From contig OY855903.1 in assembly GCA_963693305.1 (NCBI GenBank), forward strand, positions 54,044,650 to 54,108,649: a stretch of 64,000 bases of DNA. The letters run 5' to 3'. The notes under the pieces are model-generated. The model saw only the letters and a list, made by a program, of their open reading frames with translations, had not been told where the DNA came from and did not search any database. This DNA comes from Meandrina meandrites. Lineage: Eukaryota; Cnidaria; Anthozoa; Scleractinia; Meandrinidae. This document shows positions 31,174-40,187 of this stretch, piece after piece. The translations under genes and the position numbers were made by a program. Every line of letters starts with the position of its first letter. Within the stretch, counting starts at the first letter, position 1.

Positions 31174-31579
31174 GGTATATGGACAACGAAAGAGCGATGA
31201 TGACAGGTCTTGACCTCTGCATACCATGGTATTTGTTTTTTCGTAGACTTCTCTTTTCATGTTGTGTTGAAAGAAAAAACAAATTTGTCCATTCAAATTA
31301 TATTCCAACTAGAGATAAAAAGATAAGGAAAGTTTAGTTATCAAATTGTTTGAGCCGTCTGAAAATACATAACTATGATTGGTGTATACATATTATTATA
31401 TATTGTACAACTAGAAAACTAGACGTTTTGTATAACGAACTGTTACTTGTATTGTCTGATTAGAAATTCAATTTCAAAATGTTCTGATTGGTCCCATCAC
31501 GCCACCATGACATGTTTCTTGATAAATAGGGCGGGCGTCTTTATCGGTTCATTCTTAAACCAGTGTCAAGAGCAAGACT

Positions 31580-34500
31580 ATGTTTCGTTTTCAGGGGTCC
31601 GATTCTTCACGTGAGTCCAGATGGAATCTTTCTTCTTCTGGGGCTTCGGCCGGCTCTATTAGGAGCCGATCTCTTTCTTCACCGCCTTCTCGGGCTTCGG
31701 CTGGCTCTATTAGGAGCCGATCTCGTTCTAGGGCTTCGGCTGGCTCTATTAGGAGCCGATCTCTTTCTTCGCCACCTTCTCGGGCTTCGGCTGGCTCTAT
31801 TAGGAGCCGATCTCGTTCTAGGACTTCGGCTTGCTCTATTAGGAGCCGATCTCTTCCACCCACCTGGTGTACACCCGCTCTATTCGGAGCGACTCTGGCC
31901 CAAACTGATCAACTAAAACGTACCCACGAGGAAGCCTTATTGGAAGACGATGGTCTATTGCAGCAACATGGTGGTGGTGTAACTAGTCAACCGCTGTTAG
32001 AGTTTCAACTGACTCCCACAGGACAGCGTCGCACGTGGCGTGATGTAGTAAACAGGGCTACCTTCAGGGCCAGGTTAGATCAGCGGCGAGAACCCACACC
32101 CCGTGACAATCTGGGTGTAGAATTGACAGAGGCGCTACGTCGAGCCATACAAAGACAAATAGACAATCTGACAGGTACTACACCTTACACCAGGGTCCAC
32201 TTTGTAATGCAGTCTGACGCTTTCACACACGCCTTCCAATCAGCCATCTTTTCCCTACAAGAATTTGAGCAAGGCAGTGACAGATTGGATACTTATTTGC
32301 AGAGCCTCGCCGCCAACCTTAACTCAAACCAAGAGTTTACCGCAGACGAGAGTTTCACCGTCGAAACAACTTTTATCAATATGCCAGGACCGGGTAGTGG
32401 CCACGGTAAAAAGTACAAACCTGGTCGAGAAACTGTGCAAAAATTACTGCACCGCAAACAATCGATCGTCTCCATCACCAACAAAGACGAGCTGTGCTGT
32501 GCCCGAGCCCTTGTCACCATGCGCGCCTGGTGTCATAAAGAAGACAATGTGGATGGTGAAAGACTGTATCACAACCTACGCAATGGCTATCCAGTACAGA
32601 CTCGAATGGCCAAGGAATTGCACCGAGATGCAGGGGTTCCTGAAGGGCCTTGTGGTCTGGCGGAACTGGACCAATTTCAAAAAGTGTTGCCACAGTACCA
32701 AATAAAAGTGCTCTCAGTGGATAAACCTCACTGCATCATCTTCTGTGGTCCACCAGCACCTCATGTCATACAAATAATCAAAGTAGACGAGCACTATCAT
32801 GGGTGTACGAGTTTTGGAGGCTTTTTGTCCAAGTCATACTTTTGTAACCACTGCAACCGGGCCTATGATCATGAAAATCTCCAAAACCACCCCTGTGAAG
32901 GACGACGATGCCCCGCTTGTGAAGAGTTTGACTGTCTCGACTATCAAACTTCTAAAAACATTGACTGTTTTGCAAAACCAGTTCTCTACTGTAAGGCATG
33001 CAACCGTCGCTTCTTTGGAGAAAATTGTATGTCGCATCACCTTCTGAAGACGCCTGAGAAGTACTCCATCTGCGAGACAACCAAAAAATGTCCCGAGTGT
33101 TGTGCAATGATTCACTCATCGACACGTACCATCAAAAAGGGTCAGCGTCTCGATGTCTTGATGCGGCATAAATGTGGTATGGGCAATTGTTACAACTGCG
33201 GGTTTTCGGTCACGGTAGACAGCCACAAATGCTTCATTCAACACGTTGATGCTGCCGAAGACGAACCTAAGAAGAAAAGAAAAAAGAAAGCCGAAGAAGA
33301 TGACGAATCGTCTCAACCACCGCCTCTGTTCGTCTACGCTGATTATGAAGCCGTCACGGACAACGAGGGTGTACAGACACCGATCATGGTCTGTGCAGAA
33401 ACGGAAGATTGTGATGACACTGAGGTCTTCTATGGCGAAGAATGCACCGAATACTTATTTAACTTCTTAGACAGTCTGACTATCACAAGTGATGAAGGCG
33501 AGCGAAAAGTAATAGTGCTCTTCCATAACTTCCGAGGGTATGACAGCATGTTCGTCCAACAATACCTCCACCGTTTCCATCGGGAAGTCACCAACCAAAT
33601 TACTGTGGGTGCCAAAGTGTTGTCTCTTACTTCTGGAAATCTAGTCTTCAAAGATTCCCTCTGCTTCTTACCATTTCCTCTCTCTGCTTTTCCTTCTACT
33701 TTTGCCCTCACTGAAATGAAAAAAGGCTTCTTTCCACATTTGTTCAACACCATTCAAAACCAAGAGTACGAAGGGCCCATGCCACCCAAAGAGTGTTACG
33801 ATCCTGATGGAATGTCTCAAAAGAAAAAAGCTGAGTTTGAAGAGTGGTACCATCAGCAAGTGGCCAGAAACCATGTCTTTAATTTACGCAACGAAATGGA
33901 GGATTACTGCATCTCCGACGTAAAGCTATTGAAGGCTGGATGCAGAGCGTTCCAATTCGAGTTCGCGCTCCATGGGAAATTTAATCCGATGGAAAAGTGC
34001 GTAACAATTGCCTCCGCGTGCAACCGCTACTGGCGGAAAATGATGTTGCCAAAGAAGACTATTGCCGTGGAACCTCCTCGTGGTTGGCATGGTGCCCATA
34101 CTAACCAGTCGATCAAAGCCTTCAAGTGGTTGGCCTGGTGTGAGCATCAACTCCGGAGGGCTTGTTCCTCCACCGGCGAGCCTATGGCTGACCGCATTCG
34201 CCACGCGGGAAATGGTGGGGAACATGCCATCCGGAGTCCGGCGGGTCTCCTCCACGTGGACGGCTACGACCCATCTACACACACCGTCTTCGAGTTTCAT
34301 GGATGTCTCTGGCACGGGTGTCCACGGTGTTTCAAGCAAACTCGTCATAGCACTAGCAAGATCCACCCGGACCGGACCCTGGAGCAAGTCTATGAGGCCA
34401 CCTGTCAAAAGATCAATCTCCTGAAGCATCTTGGTTATACGGTCACTGAACAGTGGGAATGTGACTGGGACTGGGAGGTGAAGACTGATCTTGGTCTCCA

Positions 34501-35977
34501 AGAGTTTCTGTCGACCTTCGACCTCGTTGAGCCGCTGAATCCTCGTGAAGCGTTCTTTGGGGGTCGAACCAACGCTGCTACATTGTATTACAAAGCAGAC
34601 GAGAGCCAGGGAGAACAAATCAAGTATGTAGATGTCACATCTCTTTACCCATGGGTGAAAAAATACGGCGAGTATCCAGTAGGACACCCTGAGATTATTT
34701 CTCACCCCGAAGACCAAGACATTTCGAAGTACTTCGGGATCGCCAAAGTCGACATTCTTCCACCGTTCCACCTGTACCACCCTGTTTTGCCTTATCGGTG
34801 TGGTGGCAAACTGGTCTTGCCTTTGTGCCGTTCTTGTGTAGAAGAACAGATGAGCAAACCCCTGTTAGAGCGTGGCTATCAGTGCTCCCACAACCCCACA
34901 CAACAGATGCTTCGCGCAACGTGGTGCACCCCAGAACTACAAAAAGCTGTCGAGATGGGTTACACAGTGGTGAAGATACACGAAGTCTACCACTTCCCCG
35001 AGTCGCAACGTCGGAAAGGTCTCTTCGCCAACTATGTTAACCAATGGTTGAAGATTAAGCAAGAGAGTAGTGGGTATCCGGCCTGGGCTCAAAGTGATCT
35101 GCAAAAACAACAGTATGTACGACAATACAAAGAACGTGAAGGGATTGCTCTCACACCGACCCTCATTCGCAAGAATCCTGGAAGAAAGGCCACGTCCAAG
35201 TTGATGCTTAACTCCTTCTGGGGTAAGTTTGGTGAACGACTGAACAAAGCAAAAACAGTCACCGTTGCATCACCAGCCGACTTGTTCACTCTTGTAAGCA
35301 ACAACTTCATCAACATCACTACCATACGCATCTGCACAGAGGATGTGTTAGAGGTTGTGTATACACACGTCCAAGACGAAGAACCACAAAATGGAAAGAC
35401 CAATATTTTTGTAGCCGCTTTCACCACTTGCCTAGCCAGACTCAAGCTCTACGAGTCATTACAGGTTTTAGGTGAGCGAGCACTCTACTTCGACACAGAT
35501 TCCGTGATCTACTGCTGGAAACCTGGTGAGACCGACATATCACTTGGCGACTTCCTTGGTGATATGACGAATGAGCTAGACGATGGCGATTATATCACCG
35601 AATTCGTATCGGGTGGTCCCAAAAATTATGGCTATCAAACAAAAAATGACAAGATCTGTTGCAAAGTGCGTGGTTTTACGTTGAATGTTCGTGGTTTGAA
35701 ACAGCTGAATTACCACGTGATGCGTCAAAACGTACTGGAAGAGATCTCCGATCCCTTGGAAGAACGAAGAAACGTTGAAGTGATCAACCCCCACTTTTTC
35801 ACCCGCGATCCAGTCAGCAAACGCCTCAAAGTCATCCCACGGACCAAACGATACGGTCTTGTATTTGACAAACGCGTTGTGGACCCCAAGACCTTTCGAT
35901 CCTTTCCGTACGGGTTTGCCCCGTCTGGTTTTGACCAACACGATGAGGACATGGCAGAACTTCTGTTGGATTTGTAA
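31580..35977 (+). CDS. polB: Protein-primed family B DNA polymerase
   Basis: 1,465 codons, intact. It replicates the element by protein priming. Residues 10-95 are an SR-type repeat (five ASAGSIRSRS-like units). About 330-420 is the conserved segment with NKDELCCARALVTMRAW, followed by Cys/His-rich putative zinc-binding pairs at about 420-560. Exonuclease motifs: ExoI D588-x-E590 (FVYADYEA), ExoII N650...Y654-D655, ExoIII Y776...D780. A VDGYDP...FHGCLWHGC segment at 893-914 resembles the core of Vsr-type endonucleases. Polymerase motifs: A D1018-VTSLYP, B K1207-LMLNSFWGKFG, C D1305-T-D1307-S. All catalytic acidic residues are present. A TATA-like GATAAATAGG lies about 50 bp upstream of the ATG. 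Confidence 0.95.
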   Translation: MFRFQGSDSSRESRWNLSSSGASAGSIRSRSLSSPPSRASAGSIRSRSRSRASAGSIRSRSLSSPPSRASAGSIRSRSRSRTSACSIRSRSLPPTWCTPALFGATLAQTDQLKRTHEEALLEDDGLLQQHGGGVTSQPLLEFQLTPTGQRRTWRDVVNRATFRARLDQRREPTPRDNLGVELTEALRRAIQRQIDNLTGTTPYTRVHFVMQSDAFTHAFQSAIFSLQEFEQGSDRLDTYLQSLAANLNSNQEFTADESFTVETTFINMPGPGSGHGKKYKPGRETVQKLLHRKQSIVSITNKDELCCARALVTMRAWCHKEDNVDGERLYHNLRNGYPVQTRMAKELHRDAGVPEGPCGLAELDQFQKVLPQYQIKVLSVDKPHCIIFCGPPAPHVIQIIKVDEHYHGCTSFGGFLSKSYFCNHCNRAYDHENLQNHPCEGRRCPACEEFDCLDYQTSKNIDCFAKPVLYCKACNRRFFGENCMSHHLLKTPEKYSICETTKKCPECCAMIHSSTRTIKKGQRLDVLMRHKCGMGNCYNCGFSVTVDSHKCFIQHVDAAEDEPKKKRKKKAEEDDESSQPPPLFVYADYEAVTDNEGVQTPIMVCAETEDCDDTEVFYGEECTEYLFNFLDSLTITSDEGERKVIVLFHNFRGYDSMFVQQYLHRFHREVTNQITVGAKVLSLTSGNLVFKDSLCFLPFPLSAFPSTFALTEMKKGFFPHLFNTIQNQEYEGPMPPKECYDPDGMSQKKKAEFEEWYHQQVARNHVFNLRNEMEDYCISDVKLLKAGCRAFQFEFALHGKFNPMEKCVTIASACNRYWRKMMLPKKTIAVEPPRGWHGAHTNQSIKAFKWLAWCEHQLRRACSSTGEPMADRIRHAGNGGEHAIRSPAGLLHVDGYDPSTHTVFEFHGCLWHGCPRCFKQTRHSTSKIHPDRTLEQVYEATCQKINLLKHLGYTVTEQWECDWDWEVKTDLGLQEFLSTFDLVEPLNPREAFFGGRTNAATLYYKADESQGEQIKYVDVTSLYPWVKKYGEYPVGHPEIISHPEDQDISKYFGIAKVDILPPFHLYHPVLPYRCGGKLVLPLCRSCVEEQMSKPLLERGYQCSHNPTQQMLRATWCTPELQKAVEMGYTVVKIHEVYHFPESQRRKGLFANYVNQWLKIKQESSGYPAWAQSDLQKQQYVRQYKEREGIALTPTLIRKNPGRKATSKLMLNSFWGKFGERLNKAKTVTVASPADLFTLVSNNFINITTIRICTEDVLEVVYTHVQDEEPQNGKTNIFVAAFTTCLARLKLYESLQVLGERALYFDTDSVIYCWKPGETDISLGDFLGDMTNELDDGDYITEFVSGGPKNYGYQTKNDKICCKVRGFTLNVRGLKQLNYHVMRQNVLEEISDPLEERRNVEVINPHFFTRDPVSKRLKVIPRTKRYGLVFDKRVVDPKTFRSFPYGFAPSGFDQHDEDMAELLLDL
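31651..31891 (+). repeat. SR-coding repeat forming serial hairpins
   Basis: Five copies of GGCTCTATTAGGAGCC (about 31652, 31703, 31742, 31793, 31832; the last begins TGCTC) plus a variant CGCTCTATTCGGAGCG at about 31876. Spacing alternates 51 and 39 bp, so the higher-order period is 90 bp. Each core is a self-complementary 5-6-bp stem. In frame it encodes GSIRSR-type SR peptides. Confidence 0.7.
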
Positions 35978-36537
35978 GTCTTGTCTTTGTGCGTTAGCCA
36001 GTTTCTTTGTTAAGTTTTCTTGAGGCGCAAGCCAGCTCTTCTAGGAGCTTTTGTAAATATTGTACAGACTTCTCAACGGCGTGTCTTCGGACGGATCACT
36101 TTCGGGTGGGTCATGTTGAGAAGGGTTTAGAGATAGGTAGATAGTTTTAGTTCCCGGCTACATCGAGTCAAGGTGGTGCCTTGATGATACCCACCCTGCG
36201 GTTTCTGAGTTGTCAGGGATTTCGATCACGAGCTGGGGTAGCCAACCCCTGGGGAGTGCCCCACAACTCAGAGATCTCAGGGTTTAGTGCTCTCCTTAGG
36301 AGAGGGGGACTGGGGAAACCATTTTATTACTTTGCAGGCTTTCATCTGACGTAGCTGCTCCCGATTGGTTGGTTGCCTATATCAACCGCCCTTGGACCCA
36401 AGTCTCTCAGACCTTAACATGGTGGAAAGACTCAAAATTATCGTTAAGCTAGTGAGCTGTCACAACTGATCCACTAAGGTTTTTCACTTCAACTTTTATT
36501 ATTTTGCTTTGAAACTACAGTGTAAGTACAGTGTGGT
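35978..36537. other. Intergenic region with dense inverted repeats (candidate structured RNA)
   Basis: It lies between the convergent polymerase and PLA2 genes. Stems that can be read directly: CTTCTCAAC/GTTGAGAAG (36069-36077 with 36115-36123); TCTGAGTTGT/ACAACTCAGA (36204-36213 with 36263-36272), enclosing GGGGT/ACCCC and GGGG/CCCC hairpins; CTCTCC-TTA-GGAGAG (36290-36304); and AGCTC...GAGCT near 36030. No open frame. It could be a 3' end/terminator zone or a small noncoding RNA; no clear Pol III boxes were identified. Confidence 0.45.
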
Positions 36538-36912
36538 TTATAACTTGAGTTTTTTCTTAACTTGCATGAGTTTCTTGACAATCTTTTCAGTCATGGTGTG
36601 TTTACCCGGTAACTTAGTAATTGCCTTGATCATTTTCTCGTCAGCTTTCCACTTGTCTTGCAAATTCTTGGCATAACTGTAATCGATATCGTGCTGTTTG
36701 GCAATCCGATCCAATCGATTGATGCCCGGGTCCCCTCTCTTGAGTCGTTTCTTTAACTTTGTTCCAGGCCCCATGTATTGATAGCCTGGGGAATGAAATT
36801 CAATCCCAGTCTTACCAATGAGTTTTTGAATGTCTAAACCTTTTCCACCTTGTCGTGTTCGCCGTTTCCTCTTCCTTCTCGTACGAGATTGATTAATCCG
36901 TGTCCGAGTCAT
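36538..36912 (-). CDS. Phospholipase A2 (parvovirus VP1-like) domain protein
   Basis: 124 codons, ATG at 36912. Residues 10-20 are strongly basic (RTRRKRKRRTR) followed by QGGKG. The PLA2 core has the calcium-loop motif YMGPG (46-50) and the catalytic pair H74-D75 in AKQHDIDY. In parvoviruses such a domain breaches the endosomal membrane; related small proteins occur in Polintons and adintoviruses. The basic tail ends KKLMQVKKKLKL. Its ATG lies 20 nt inside the end of the preceding gene (36893-37531). Last gene of the minus-strand block. Confidence 0.8.
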   Translation of the reverse strand: MTRTRINQSRTRRKRKRRTRQGGKGLDIQKLIGKTGIEFHSPGYQYMGPGTKLKKRLKRGDPGINRLDRIAKQHDIDYSYAKNLQDKWKADEKMIKAITKLPGKHTMTEKIVKKLMQVKKKLKL

Positions 36913-37531
36913 ACTCTAGTTGTCTGCGTAATTTTCGACCTCTGGCCCAATCCTCCCAACCTGATAAGGGGCGTAGTCGTTCCACTTCAGTTTTCCTTTG
37001 ACCTTTACCTTGACGTTTGCCTTTATCCAGGAGTTTGTCAGCCTTTCTTAGCAATGTTCCTAGTTTAGACTTGGTAGGAATTGGGATTTTTGAAGGAGGT
37101 GCAGTCTTTTTAAAGGTTTTTACACCTGAAGGGCCTGGAGTGATGTGCTCTTGGCTGAAAGGTGTTTCACCAATATCTTCTCGTTTTCGTTTCTTTGACG
37201 TGTTTTTGATGATTTGCTTTAACATACTGTCCAATGTTCCACTCGTTAAATCCCCTTCCTCGTCATTGTCGTCTTCACCTTCTCCCCCACTAGATACAGT
37301 GGCCCCAAATTGCCGTAAACGTTTGGTTAATCTTGCTCGCTCTTTGGCTAAGGGTTTTACTCTAGCAATGGCCACGGAATCAGGGACAGATTTATCTTTG
37401 AGTAACACATGCGTTTCGGCAGCCAATCTTGCAGCCTTGTTGAGTAATGCATTGTCTGTGATTTCACCTTTATAATATTGAATCAAACTGTTAAAGTCCT
37501 TTGTTGGGATAGCCATTATCTCCTCGGTCAT
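36893..37531 (-). CDS. Conserved Polinton-associated protein, function unknown
   Basis: 212 codons. It starts MTEEIMAIPTKDFNSLIQYY (the ATG of MAIP may be the real start), continues with ENALLNKAARLAAE-like DNALLNKAARLAAETHVLL and KPLAKERARLTKRLRQF, then an acidic stretch (EGEDDNDEEGD) and a basic KKRKRED possible nuclear signal. I recall similar N-terminal blocks in other Polinton/adintovirus genomes, without a known role. It overlaps its upstream neighbour by 41 nt and its downstream neighbour by 20 nt. Confidence 0.65.
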   Translation of the reverse strand: MTEEIMAIPTKDFNSLIQYYKGEITDNALLNKAARLAAETHVLLKDKSVPDSVAIARVKPLAKERARLTKRLRQFGATVSSGGEGEDDNDEEGDLTSGTLDSMLKQIIKNTSKKRKREDIGETPFSQEHITPGPSGVKTFKKTAPPSKIPIPTKSKLGTLLRKADKLLDKGKRQGKGQRKTEVERLRPLSGWEDWARGRKLRRQLEYDSDTD

Positions 37532-37886
37532 TCTTGTAGAATTCTTGCAGTAACGTTTCGTAACACTCTTGCCAGTAATCCACTTGACGACTCAACGCTT
37601 CCACTCTTCGCTGCAGATCGAGTCTCGTTGTTGACTTGTCAATACACTCTTCGCACGGTACGAAGGTTTTACCATCTTCTAACTCGCTCAGCGTGCTAAT
37701 GCAACTGGAACATTTCGAGTCGTGCTTTAATGCTAAAAACTCTTGATTCGTTTTGTCGTAAGCCTTGCGCCAGTATTCTACTCTCCTTTCTAAGTCTGTT
37801 TGTTTGGTATTCATTTCACCGATCATCGTTACCAATCTAGCATTGGTGTCTTGAAGCAACCGTAATCTTACTGCTTTTGAAGACAT
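37491..37886 (-). CDS. Coiled-coil protein with two CxxC pairs
   Basis: 131 codons, ATG at 37886. Two heptad-like helical stretches (about residues 5-50 and 88-115, with repeated RRVEYWRKAYD and RRVEALSRQVDYWQECYE) flank CSSC and CEEC pairs (about residues 58-80) that could bind zinc. Likely an oligomeric structural or scaffold protein; family not recognised. It overlaps the preceding gene by 19 nt and the next by 41 nt. Confidence 0.6.
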   Translation of the reverse strand: MSSKAVRLRLLQDTNARLVTMIGEMNTKQTDLERRVEYWRKAYDKTNQEFLALKHDSKCSSCISTLSELEDGKTFVPCEECIDKSTTRLDLQRRVEALSRQVDYWQECYETLLQEFYKNDRGDNGYPNKGL

Positions 37887-38191
37887 TGACAGTAAACCGT
37901 GTGTAATCCTTTCCAGAAGCCGCTACCCCTTTGAGTGAGGAGATGTTCTTTTCTTCGCCTTAAGGAGTTTTTGCGTCTACCCACTTCGCGTAACACCGTT
38001 TTATACCTACGTAGTTTCGCAGTTGTTGGCGGATCGAGAGGGATTCTACGTTTCAATAGGTTTAAAACCAATTCACTGACAGCGTTGATTTGATCTGCAT
38101 TAGCGTGTTGTATCATGTCCTGTCTCTTGAGCCGATTTGCTTCTTTTAGAATCGATTCTAAGAAGGGACGTTGTCGATGCAATCGCTTCAT
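37868..38191 (-). CDS. Conserved small basic Polinton protein
   Basis: 107 codons from ATG 38191 (an in-frame GTG at 38200 is less likely). Lys/Arg-rich and helical, with NLLKRRIPLDPPTTAKLRRY and a C-terminal EHLLTQRGSGF, a motif recalled from homologous small proteins in other Polintons and adintoviruses. It may be a DNA-condensing or virion-core protein. Its ATG overlaps the TGA of the upstream gene as ATGA (38191-38188), which fixes the start. Confidence 0.65.
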   Translation of the reverse strand: MKRLHRQRPFLESILKEANRLKRQDMIQHANADQINAVSELVLNLLKRRIPLDPPTTAKLRRYKTVLREVGRRKNSLRRRKEHLLTQRGSGFWKGLHTVYCQCLQKQ

Positions 38192-38401
38192 ACTTCCCAC
38201 GGGGCTGGGCGTCTGTTGTAACTGCCAGTGGCTCCCAAAGCACCCATTCTCTTATACCTTTTGTTCTTACCAAGCCTGTATCCTACTTTGGCAGCTTCCT
38301 TTAGAACAGAGAGTAACCCTGCACCAATAGAGGTAGGATGTCTACGTCGTAGTTGGCGTCGTGGTATGTTTTTTCCTTTTCCTTGATTTTCGTTTCACCA
38401 T
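38188..38401 (-). pseudogene. Small basic protein gene with a frame change near its start
   Basis: From ATG 38401 the frame reads a basic N-terminus and stops after 19 codons. A second frame, open from 38394 to the TGA at 38190-38188, encodes a basic peptide with SIGAGLLSVLKEAAKVGYRL and no ATG near its start. The two frames differ by one base around an A6 run at about 38370. The ATGA overlap with the next gene and the coding-like composition say this is a real gene, either damaged or miscalled by one base in the A run. Confidence 0.5.
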
Positions 38402-38402
38402 C

Positions 38403-38633
38403 TTACCGTCTACGTCGCCTATAATATTTCACGTTGTCGGTAATGCCTTTTATACCTTGTGCAGCTAACTTTGCAGCTAAAGTTGCAAAGGTAGGAGAAG
38501 GACCTGACAGAAACATGCTCGCTCCTTCAGCAATCTTGTCGACAAGACGAGTTTTACGCCTTGCCAAAGCACCACCGTGCTGCTTTCGTCTCTTTCTACG
38601 CCTACTACCCGTGTTCCGTTTACGTCTAACCAT
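38403..38633 (-). CDS. Small basic virion-type protein
   Basis: 76 codons, ATG at 38633. The N-terminal 20 residues are almost all Arg/Lys (RRKRNTGSRRRKRRKQHGGA), then an Ala-rich segment FATLAAKLAAQGIKG and an RRRR end. The arrangement of a basic arm, a GG and an amphipathic Ala-rich segment resembles adenovirus core/pX or pVI precursors. The GG may be a maturation-protease site. Confidence 0.55.
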   Translation of the reverse strand: MVRRKRNTGSRRRKRRKQHGGALARRKTRLVDKIAEGASMFLSGPSPTFATLAAKLAAQGIKGITDNVKYYRRRRR

Positions 38634-38671
38634 GGTGTAACAATGAATTGGGTAATGTAGGTAGAACGATT

Positions 38672-38869
38672 TTATCTTCTTCGTCTTTTTCTCGTGGCTG
38701 CTTCTAACCCTTTTTTCACACCGTAACCTGCTGCAGTCGAGATACCTCCTAGAGCTGCTGCTTTTCCCGCAGCTATTAACGCTGGGATGAATGCGGCTAA
38801 GGGAAGTATTCCCCCTTTCTGTCTTGTTCCTCTCTTCTTTCGTTTTCTCACGGTTCGTTTCCTTTTCAT
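38672..38869 (-). CDS. Small basic, Gly/Ala-rich virion-type protein (pX/pVI-like)
   Basis: 65 codons, ATG at 38869. A basic arm (KRKRTVRKRKKRGTRQKGG) is followed by a hydrophobic, Gly/Ala-rich stretch (ILPLAAFIPALIAAGKAAAL) and a basic tail. The amphipathic or membrane-active look and the QKGG junction suggest a precursor of a core or membrane-lytic peptide, by analogy with adenovirus. It lies directly downstream of the ATPase gene. Confidence 0.55.
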   Translation of the reverse strand: MKRKRTVRKRKKRGTRQKGGILPLAAFIPALIAAGKAAALGGISTAAGYGVKKGLEAATRKRRRR

Positions 38870-38881
38870 GTTGTTAGTTCC

Positions 38882-39544
38882 TCACGAAGTGGTATCGCGT
38901 TTAAATTGATGATATCTAATACAACCCTCTTCTTTTAACAGGTGACTGATAAGCCGTCTTTCGTCTGGACTGGAGGGGTGCAGATCGATGGTCATGTACC
39001 CAAACGGGCGTTCTGTCAGACGTTGGAAAGTAGCAATTACATCTTGCCACCGTAAAGGGAACGCTTGTAACAGTAAATTACGCATGGCTAATTGATCTCG
39101 AGGGTTTTTGAAAGCCACGATATAATGCGCATTTCGTGAAATACTCTTGGCATATTTTCCCGGTGGGAACATGTCTTGACACAAGTACAACACGGTGATG
39201 GTTTGGTGATGAGAATGTTTTGTGAACAAGTCCAAAACGCGTTTGTCGTTACCTCCTTCCTCCATCAAATCATCCAAGACCAAAAGGCCTCCACGAGGAA
39301 ACCATTTGGACAATTGATCAATGTCCGGGATCCCCTCATGAAACTTGACACCTTCATTTTTCATGGTTTTGAATCCATCTTGCCACGCTCCATAGCAATA
39401 ATGAATCTGTTCTAGTGGGGTGTTAAATAACTCTGGATGTTGTAAGAGAAGTTTTTTGGTGAAGACTGATTTGCCTGACCCCGACGGTCCCACTATCAAA
39501 ATACTCGAAGGTGTATGAAATCGAAACGGCTCACTTCGTTTCAT
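38882..39544 (-). CDS. DNA-packaging ATPase (FtsK/HerA superfamily, A32-like)
   Basis: 220 codons from ATG 39544 (MKRSEPFRFH); the open frame extends upstream only from a TTG. Walker A GPSGSGKS lies at about residues 17-24 and Walker B GGLLVLDDLMEEGG near 85-95, followed by SISRNAHYIVAFKNPRD, a conserved block of Polinton ATPases. It powers genome packaging into the procapsid. It lies between the protease and the small basic genes, as usual in these elements. A decayed homologue lies at 19892-20340. Confidence 0.9.
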   Translation of the reverse strand: MKRSEPFRFHTPSSILIVGPSGSGKSVFTKKLLLQHPELFNTPLEQIHYCYGAWQDGFKTMKNEGVKFHEGIPDIDQLSKWFPRGGLLVLDDLMEEGGNDKRVLDLFTKHSHHQTITVLYLCQDMFPPGKYAKSISRNAHYIVAFKNPRDQLAMRNLLLQAFPLRWQDVIATFQRLTERPFGYMTIDLHPSSPDERRLISHLLKEEGCIRYHQFKRDTTS

Positions 39545-39645
39545 CGTGAATAATGAAAACCACGACTGAGTCCGTCTTTTTAAATAAGATTTGAGTCTGA
39601 CAAAAGACAAAAAGAGTTTTTAACAGACAAGACGTTTTTATTTTT

Positions 39646-40182
39646 CTAATTACACTGATGATGATCACTTTTACAAGCATGATGCCATCCTAGATCGTGG
39701 ATTATCAACTTCTTTAACATCTGTCCTACTTTGTGATCGTTGTGTACATAATCGTGTTTAGAGAATTGACTAAGATAATCGTTCATGCTATTTCCTCTGG
39801 CGCGAGCTCTCACGTACATCAACGTGTAATCACCACAACTCTGACTGTACAACGATTGAAGACTCTGTTCGTTTTGAACCACGAACTTCCAATGTTTTTT
39901 GAGCCAGTCTTGCAGTGGCCGTGTCGTCTGGTACACATCTAACAGTAAGGCATAACTGTCGAAGACTTCACATACGTTACTATCGTGTGTCCATAGGGCG
40001 ATCCAATGTTTCCCAGGTTTGTTGTAAGGATCTGTGTTGACAATGTAGCCTCTAGGCGAGTGCTTTTCAGGGCGAGAGGGTAATCGATCGCAAGCCACTG
40101 TACCAAAGAAATGGGGTTTCAACACTGGATCGTGAGTTGCTAGATAGTCCAACTGCACATTGTTCAAGATTACTTTTTCCAT
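39646..40182 (-). CDS. Adenain-type (C5/Ulp1-like) cysteine protease
   Basis: 178 codons, ATG at 40182. Catalytic residues are visible in order: H59 (GKHWIALW), D75 (CEVFDSY), Q109 and C116 (LQSLYSQSCGDY); the seven-residue Q-C spacing equals that of adenovirus protease. It cleaves capsid and core precursors during virion maturation; the small GG-containing basic proteins encoded next to it are plausible substrates. It starts 5 bp downstream of the capsid C-terminal frame. Confidence 0.9.
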   Translation of the reverse strand: MEKVILNNVQLDYLATHDPVLKPHFFGTVACDRLPSRPEKHSPRGYIVNTDPYNKPGKHWIALWTHDSNVCEVFDSYALLLDVYQTTRPLQDWLKKHWKFVVQNEQSLQSLYSQSCGDYTLMYVRARARGNSMNDYLSQFSKHDYVHNDHKVGQMLKKLIIHDLGWHHACKSDHHQCN

Positions 40183-40187
40183 GACTT

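Noticed and set aside
31563..31916. Leu/Gly-rich plus-strand frame over the SR repeat
   Set aside because: It is the alternative frame of the repeat; the polymerase frame continues for 1,465 codons and explains it.
33926..34780. 284-codon minus-strand open frame inside the polymerase gene
   Set aside because: It is antisense to a fully conserved polymerase reading with intact catalytic motifs and shows no family features of its own.
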